A stretch of 18,069 bases of DNA from CAZEER01 sp964511215. Its GTDB lineage: Bacteria; Fidelibacterota; Marinisomatia; Marinisomatales; UBA1611. The position numbers were made by a program, and so were the translations under genes. The notes beneath the pieces are model-generated. The model was not told the origin of the DNA, made no database searches, and worked only from the letters and a program-made list of their open reading frames with translations. The stretch is taken from the NCBI GenBank assembly GCA_964511215.1, contig CAZEER010000050.1:1-18069 (forward strand). The letters run 5' to 3'. Of this stretch, positions 14,354 through 18,069 are shown one piece after another. How positions within the stretch are numbered: the first letter of the stretch is position 1; every line of letters begins with the position of its first letter.

Positions 14354-16362
14354 TGTATAATATTAGTTTTTTCTTTTTATTGTCATCCTTGTCTTTCTCT
14401 CAAATTATTATTGGAGAGGGGCTGACTGGTGATCTTCTATTGGATTATGTAGTAAGCAACTATAAGACATCGACTACCTTAGGCTATAATACTGCGCGAG
14501 ACACACTCTATGGAAATATAGACTTACAGGAAGACAATCAACTATCTTGTGTCTATTCGGGCTACTCAATAACACTTGATACATCGGTGGATCCAAGTAC
14601 AAATGCTTATAGCCAGGGTATAAACTGCGAACATACCTGGCCTCAGAGTATGGGCGCTGGGAATGAACCGCAAAAGAGCGACCTACACCACTTGTATCCT
14701 TGTAAGTCAAATGTGAATTCATCCAGGGGCAATCACCCTTATGATGAGATTCCCGATGAGGAGACTGACACATGGTATCGGAATGATTATTCGCAGGAGA
14801 CTATTCCTACAGAATTTATAGATGAATATGCAGAAAAAAATAACACTGGAGACGCAACCTTTGAGCCGCGGGAAGATCACAAGGGAGATGCCGCGAGAGC
14901 AATGTTCTATTTTTTTGCTATGTATGAGGATGCTGCAGATACAAATTTTTGGAATATACAAAAAGATGTTTTGTTGGACTGGCATCAATCAGACCTTGTA
15001 GATGATTGGGAATTAAATAGGACATGGGTGATAGCAGAATATCAGGAAAATCAACCAAATCCTTTTGTATTAGATTCGTCTTTAGCGCGTAGAATTTGGT
15101 TTGTTAATTCCTATGATAATAATTACCCTCCTGGTGAATTTTCATTAGTTATGCCAGAGCAAAATACAATATTGCAATCCATGTCTCCACAATTTATGTG
15201 GACGACAGCTTTTGATTCAGATCCTATGGATACGGTCCACTATACTTTAATACTCGACACACCTCATCCAGGTATAATTGAGTATTATGCGGGGACAGAC
15301 ACTGCATTCACTTTGCCTGATACTTTGGAAGATAATACCGAATACTTCTGGCAGGTTATTGCGGAAGACCGTCTGGGCATGCAAACTATCAATAATGGAG
15401 GATATGTAAATTTCTATACTAATGTAGAAAATGAACCTCCTTCAGAATTTGAGTTATTATCACCTAATCACAATAGTATTCAGTCAGACTTATCTCCAAA
15501 TTTTTCCTGGACAGCATCAATGGATCCTGATCCATTAGATTCTTTGTGGTATAGATTAGAGATATTTGGTCCTATGGTAGCCTATTATTTTTGGCAATAT
15601 ATTGCTACAACTACTGAGACAAACTATACACCGGATTTCTCTTTATTTGATAATTCCAGATTTAGTTATCTTGTTACGGTTAATGATCAATTTGAGCAAT
15701 CTTATTCCACACAAGAGTATATATTTTATACGGATAGTATCCCTGAGCCTCCACTAAATTTTTCCACTATCTATCCTGGGAATAATTCTAACCAAGAAGA
15801 TATGGAAATAGATTTCACTTGGAATCAAACCTTTGACCCTGATCCATTAGAACAGATTCATTATCAGATTGTATATGCTACAGACTGGGAAGATAGCAGT
15901 ACCTATGTTTTTAGTGCTCAGACACAGGACACGGTGCTAACCATTTTGCTAGAAAATAATCATCAATATTATTGGATGGTGAATGCCTTTGATTTAGATG
16001 GTTTTACAGTGGGTAGTAATAACAATCTTCCAAATACGTTTTTATTGGGCGTACTTACAAATAGCGAAAATATTATAGTGCCAGATAATTTCGCATTATA
16101 TCAGAATTACCCTAATCCATTCAACCCTACGACAACAGTGAAGTACGAATTGCCAATTTCAGATAATGTAAATATCGTAATAATTAACCTTGCAGGGTTC
16201 CATATAAGGTCATTAATTAATAAAAAACATATAGCGGGATCTTATCTTATTGATTGGGATGGGACTAATGATTTAGGAAAAGCGATGCCGACAGGGACTT
16301 ATTTCTGTGTTATGATGACGGATAATTTCCAGAAAATAATTAAGATGATTTTATTAAAGTAA
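14353..16362 (+). CDS. Secreted endonuclease I (EndA/NucM family) with three repeat domains and T9SS sorting domain
   Basis: The 669-residue protein has a signal peptide (about 1-16, ending FS-Q), a nuclease domain (about 25-255), three fibronectin/Ig-like repeats and a T9SS type A sorting domain (about 580-669). The nuclease motifs are NCEHTWPQS (Glu93 as metal ligand, His94 as general base), SDLHHLYPCKSNVNSSRGN (109-127) and EPREDHKGDAARAMFYF (171-187). It should cut DNA, and perhaps RNA, non-specifically outside the cell. Each repeat opens P-x-x-F then L/I-x-P and has W-x-x-x-x-D-P-D-P-x-D/E near residues 283-293, 385-396 and 490-500. The tail starts YQNYPNPFNPTTTVKYELP and ends KIIKMILLK. 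Its ATG shares a base with the MazG-like stop codon. Confidence 0.93.
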   Translation: MYNISFFFLLSSLSFSQIIIGEGLTGDLLLDYVVSNYKTSTTLGYNTARDTLYGNIDLQEDNQLSCVYSGYSITLDTSVDPSTNAYSQGINCEHTWPQSMGAGNEPQKSDLHHLYPCKSNVNSSRGNHPYDEIPDEETDTWYRNDYSQETIPTEFIDEYAEKNNTGDATFEPREDHKGDAARAMFYFFAMYEDAADTNFWNIQKDVLLDWHQSDLVDDWELNRTWVIAEYQENQPNPFVLDSSLARRIWFVNSYDNNYPPGEFSLVMPEQNTILQSMSPQFMWTTAFDSDPMDTVHYTLILDTPHPGIIEYYAGTDTAFTLPDTLEDNTEYFWQVIAEDRLGMQTINNGGYVNFYTNVENEPPSEFELLSPNHNSIQSDLSPNFSWTASMDPDPLDSLWYRLEIFGPMVAYYFWQYIATTTETNYTPDFSLFDNSRFSYLVTVNDQFEQSYSTQEYIFYTDSIPEPPLNFSTIYPGNNSNQEDMEIDFTWNQTFDPDPLEQIHYQIVYATDWEDSSTYVFSAQTQDTVLTILLENNHQYYWMVNAFDLDGFTVGSNNNLPNTFLLGVLTNSENIIVPDNFALYQNYPNPFNPTTTVKYELPISDNVNIVIINLAGFHIRSLINKKHIAGSYLIDWDGTNDLGKAMPTGTYFCVMMTDNFQKIIKMILLK

Positions 16363-16401
16363 TTTATGCTAAATTTTGAAATTGCTATACCAAAAACAAT
16401 C

Positions 16402-16431
16402 TTGATACTATTAGAGTTCAAACTAGTTTTT
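16402..16431 (+). promoter_or_regulatory. Candidate promoter of the last protein gene
   Basis: TTG at 16402-16404 (within TTGATA, five of six to the sigma-70 -35 box), a 19-base spacer and TAGTTTTT (16424-16431) match the Bacteroidota pattern TTG-N19-TAnnTTTG except for the last base. It lies about 40 bases before a strong ribosome binding site, in the 109-base gap after the nuclease gene. Confidence 0.38.
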
Positions 16432-16459
16432 CGATTATTTTATAGAAATTCATAAACAT

Positions 16460-16465
16460 GGAGGT
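16460..16465 (+). promoter_or_regulatory. Strong Shine-Dalgarno site
   Basis: GGAGGT lies six bases before ATG 16472. It is the strongest and best-placed ribosome binding site next to a gene start in the window. Most neighbouring starts have none, so this gene is probably translated at a high rate. Confidence 0.75.
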
Positions 16466-16471
16466 TATTTT

Positions 16472-17863
16472 ATGAAAACAATAATTATGACCTTATCTAT
16501 TTTGATTTCTTCATCATTAGTCCAATCAAATCCACTTGATAGGTTTGTGATTGGAGTTGGCACTAGCATCGGTGTTGTATCAGGAGCTACTTTTACCTCT
16601 ATTCCAGTTGGAGCTACAGTTGTTTTAACAACACCATATGGATTTAATTTAGGACCTCTTAAGTATACTATATCATTAGCCTTTGGTAGCTATTCTGGAA
16701 AATATGATACGGCTGAAGATGATACTTATTCAGGTGAAGCTCAGTGGGTTGATGAATTTAACCCTACAGTAATTGCTTTAGGTGGGAATCTTACTCTAGC
16801 TGAATTTCTTTTTTCTGAAGGGCATGTAGGAACAGTTGGTGAAGGTCTGGGATTTAGAGGTTTCGCAGGTGTCTCTCTTGAACGTCTAATGAGCGGAGGC
16901 CTCAACTTACCGGTAAATATATTACTTGGTAGTGAACTATTTATCAGCCAAGATATGTCAGGTTCTGGAAATGCTTCAGGATGGATAAGCCTTGGTGCTA
17001 GATTAGATTATCATATTGGTGATAAAAGAAACCACCAAACGATCGGTAGTGGTCCTTCTGCATCTGTTTCAGGTCAAGCGAAAGGTGGGGTGATCGAGCA
17101 ACCTGGATCTACTGGCAGTCCTGAGATTGATAATTTTGTAACTGCCACTTTTGACCTAAATGATAAGATAGTTGATTTAAAAGAAAAGGTGGAATCTGTT
17201 TCCAGTGGTTTAAGTGAAAGTAATAAAGTTTTAACTGCGATAGGTGGTAGCTCTTCAGGGCCAGTGGGCTGGGCATTAAAGGAGTTGACGAAAGGTTTCT
17301 CTAAATCTAAAAATAGTATAACCTCTGCAGTTGCTTCTCTAAAGAGCGAAGTACCAGATTTACCTGAAATTTATTTTAATCTAATCAAAGAATCGATGAC
17401 CGATCCTAATACTTTGCAGGAGCTATTGAAAGGTACTGATCCAGAAGAGGCACTTGTTTTAACTTTTAATAAGAAAGCTAAGGAAAAAGGAGTGCCTACC
17501 ACTTCAAAAGATTGGGTTAAAAGTTTAAACCTTGAGCTAGACCCGACTAAGGCACTTAAAACTAAATTAGTTAAGATTAATGATGGTGTTATGGGTGGAA
17601 AGGATAAGCTAGTCTCAATCCCTGATGATTTGAAGGCCATTGGTGAGCAGGCACAGTCATTATTAGGATCTGCCAAAGAATTACCTAAGGCCGCGAAGAG
17701 TTTAGGTTTTTCTAAAGCACCGGCGGCTTTAAAGGCAATTAAAGCTACCACCGGAGTATTAAAGAATATTCCTAATGAGGTAACCGCCATTGGTGATGAG
17801 ACTAAGAAAGTAGCAGAAGAGATTGAGGAGGTCCTTAATAATATTAAAAATATTATAAGTTAG
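16472..17863 (+). CDS. Exported envelope protein: beta-rich N-terminal half and helical C-terminal half
   Basis: The 463-residue protein has a signal peptide (about 1-19, ending VQS-NP). Residues about 22-188 are Gly-rich with alternating hydrophobic strands (FVIGVGTSIGVVSGATF, LKYTISLAFGSYSGKYD, VIALGGNLTLAEFLF, GFRGFAGVSLERL, WISLGARLDYHIG), as in a small outer-membrane beta-barrel. A Gly/Ser/Pro linker (about 190-220) leads to a Lys/Glu/Ala-rich region (about 222-463) with long amphipathic helices, for example DLNDKIVDLKEKVESVSSGL and the terminal KKVAEEIEEVLNNIKNIIS. I know no family with this order. The barrel could anchor a helical stalk at the surface or in the periplasm, which is inference. 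Base use is less AT-extreme than in neighbours, and it has its own promoter candidate, strong ribosome binding site and terminator. Confidence 0.82.
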   Translation: MKTIIMTLSILISSSLVQSNPLDRFVIGVGTSIGVVSGATFTSIPVGATVVLTTPYGFNLGPLKYTISLAFGSYSGKYDTAEDDTYSGEAQWVDEFNPTVIALGGNLTLAEFLFSEGHVGTVGEGLGFRGFAGVSLERLMSGGLNLPVNILLGSELFISQDMSGSGNASGWISLGARLDYHIGDKRNHQTIGSGPSASVSGQAKGGVIEQPGSTGSPEIDNFVTATFDLNDKIVDLKEKVESVSSGLSESNKVLTAIGGSSSGPVGWALKELTKGFSKSKNSITSAVASLKSEVPDLPEIYFNLIKESMTDPNTLQELLKGTDPEEALVLTFNKKAKEKGVPTTSKDWVKSLNLELDPTKALKTKLVKINDGVMGGKDKLVSIPDDLKAIGEQAQSLLGSAKELPKAAKSLGFSKAPAALKAIKATTGVLKNIPNEVTAIGDETKKVAEEIEEVLNNIKNIIS

Positions 17864-17885
17864 AATTATTTTCAATAAAACATTG

Positions 17886-17920
17886 AACAACAAACCCCGC
17901 ATATGCGGGGTTTGTTGTTT
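17886..17920. terminator. 34-bp perfect palindrome, bidirectional intrinsic terminator
   Basis: The arms AACAACAAACCCCGC (17886-17900) and GCGGGGTTTGTTGTT (17905-17919) pair perfectly over 15 bp around the loop ATAT. The A-rich left and T-rich right flanks of the CCCCGC core give a T-rich 3' side on both strands. It sits 22 bases after a stop codon. The 18-base core (17894-17911) matches the hairpin at 11459-11476 at 15 positions. Confidence 0.88.
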
Positions 17921-18017
17921 GATCTATTGATTAAAGTAGTCAGTTTTAGAATTTAACTCCATTAGTTACATTTGTAGGAATTGTATAGTAGATAAAATAC
18001 CCTTATATTTCGCAGCT

Positions 18018-18039
18018 TTCTCGTCGAGGAAATCGAGAA
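18018..18039. repeat. Short inverted repeat in front of the tRNA
   Basis: TTCTCG (18018-18023) and CGAGAA (18034-18039) flank a 10-base loop and end three bases before the tRNA 5' end. This could be a processing-site structure or chance. The rest of the 123-base spacer after the terminator shows no gene. Confidence 0.35.
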
Positions 18040-18042
18040 TCT

Positions 18043-18069
18043 GCCCTCGTAGTTCAATGGATAGAACAA
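18043..18069 (+). tRNA. 5' part of a tRNA, probably tRNA-Arg (cut by window end)
   Basis: GCCCTCG (acceptor 5' strand, 18043-18049), TA at positions 8-9, then a D-arm with stem GTTC (18052-18055), loop AATGGATA containing the conserved GG, and stem GAAC (18064-18067). This is a textbook tRNA 5' third, and the GCCCTCGTAGTTCAATGGATAGAAC form is typical of bacterial tRNA-Arg. The anticodon lies outside the window, so the amino acid is inferred from resemblance only. Confidence 0.8.

Noticed and set aside
14474..14988. Two minus-strand frames opposite the endonuclease domain
   Set aside because: The + strand carries invariant nuclease motifs across the same bases; the antisense frames have no recognisable features.
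16366..16455. A 29-residue frame (MLNFEIAIPK...) after the endonuclease gene
   Set aside because: No ribosome binding site, no conserved feature, and it covers the best promoter candidate of the next gene.
1..18069. CRISPR array, transposase, integrase, phage or known defence genes
   Set aside because: No regularly spaced direct repeats and no protein with the motifs of these systems were found. The repeats seen are protein-level (MORN, Ig-like) or hairpins.

Overview
This AT-rich window (roughly one third G+C by eye) reads as ordinary chromosomal DNA from a Gram-negative bacterium of the FCB superphylum. My best guess is Candidatus Marinimicrobia (SAR406) or a close relative. The main clue is two unrelated secreted proteins that both end in a Por/type IX secretion (T9SS) type A sorting domain. 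Each opens with the core NYPNPFNP and closes with a basic, hydrophobic tail. Other clues are many lipoproteins with relaxed lipoboxes, weak or absent Shine-Dalgarno sequences at most starts, and one candidate promoter resembling the Bacteroidota -33/-7 pattern. The lineage is inferred from these features, not from a marker gene.

Layout: all genes but one lie on the + strand. (1) 1-747 is the 3' end of an S9/DPP-IV-type serine peptidase. (2) 877-2943 holds a secreted formylglycine-generating-enzyme-like protein and a lysine-rich SH3 lipoprotein. (3) 3076-5700 holds a small lipoprotein, a small exported protein and a T9SS-exported polysaccharide deacetylase-like protein. (4) 5714-9886 is a tight run: cupin, alpha/beta-hydrolase lipoprotein, a CxxC protein, a DMT-type transporter, CutC, a 38-residue membrane peptide and a putative zinc-metallopeptidase lipoprotein. 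(5) 10069-10551 on the minus strand is a MOSC-domain protein, diverging from two small + strand genes that end at a hairpin terminator (about 11459). (6) 11501-12562 is a secreted MORN-repeat protein. (7) 12597-16362 is a four-gene block with overlapping or touching ends: two Ig-like lipoproteins (the second carrying a YfaP-like domain), a MazG-like NTP pyrophosphohydrolase and a T9SS-exported endonuclease I. (8) 16472-17863 is a gene with a strong ribosome binding site for an exported protein with a beta-rich N-terminal half and a helical C-terminal half. It is closed by a 34-bp perfect palindrome (terminator). (9) From 18043 the 5' part of a tRNA, probably tRNA-Arg, runs off the window.

Functionally the window is rich in secreted proteins. 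About fifteen of the twenty-two protein genes encode a signal peptide, lipobox or membrane anchor, and several are degradative (peptidase, deacetylase, nuclease, hydrolase, metallopeptidase). This suits a particle-associated or scavenging heterotroph. I see no CRISPR array, phage, transposase or recognisable defence system. The most interesting unexplained items are the two-part envelope protein at the end, the nuclease/MazG/lipoprotein block, the FGE-like protein lacking one catalytic cysteine, and the repeated terminator hairpin. No intergenic gap exceeds about 190 bases.
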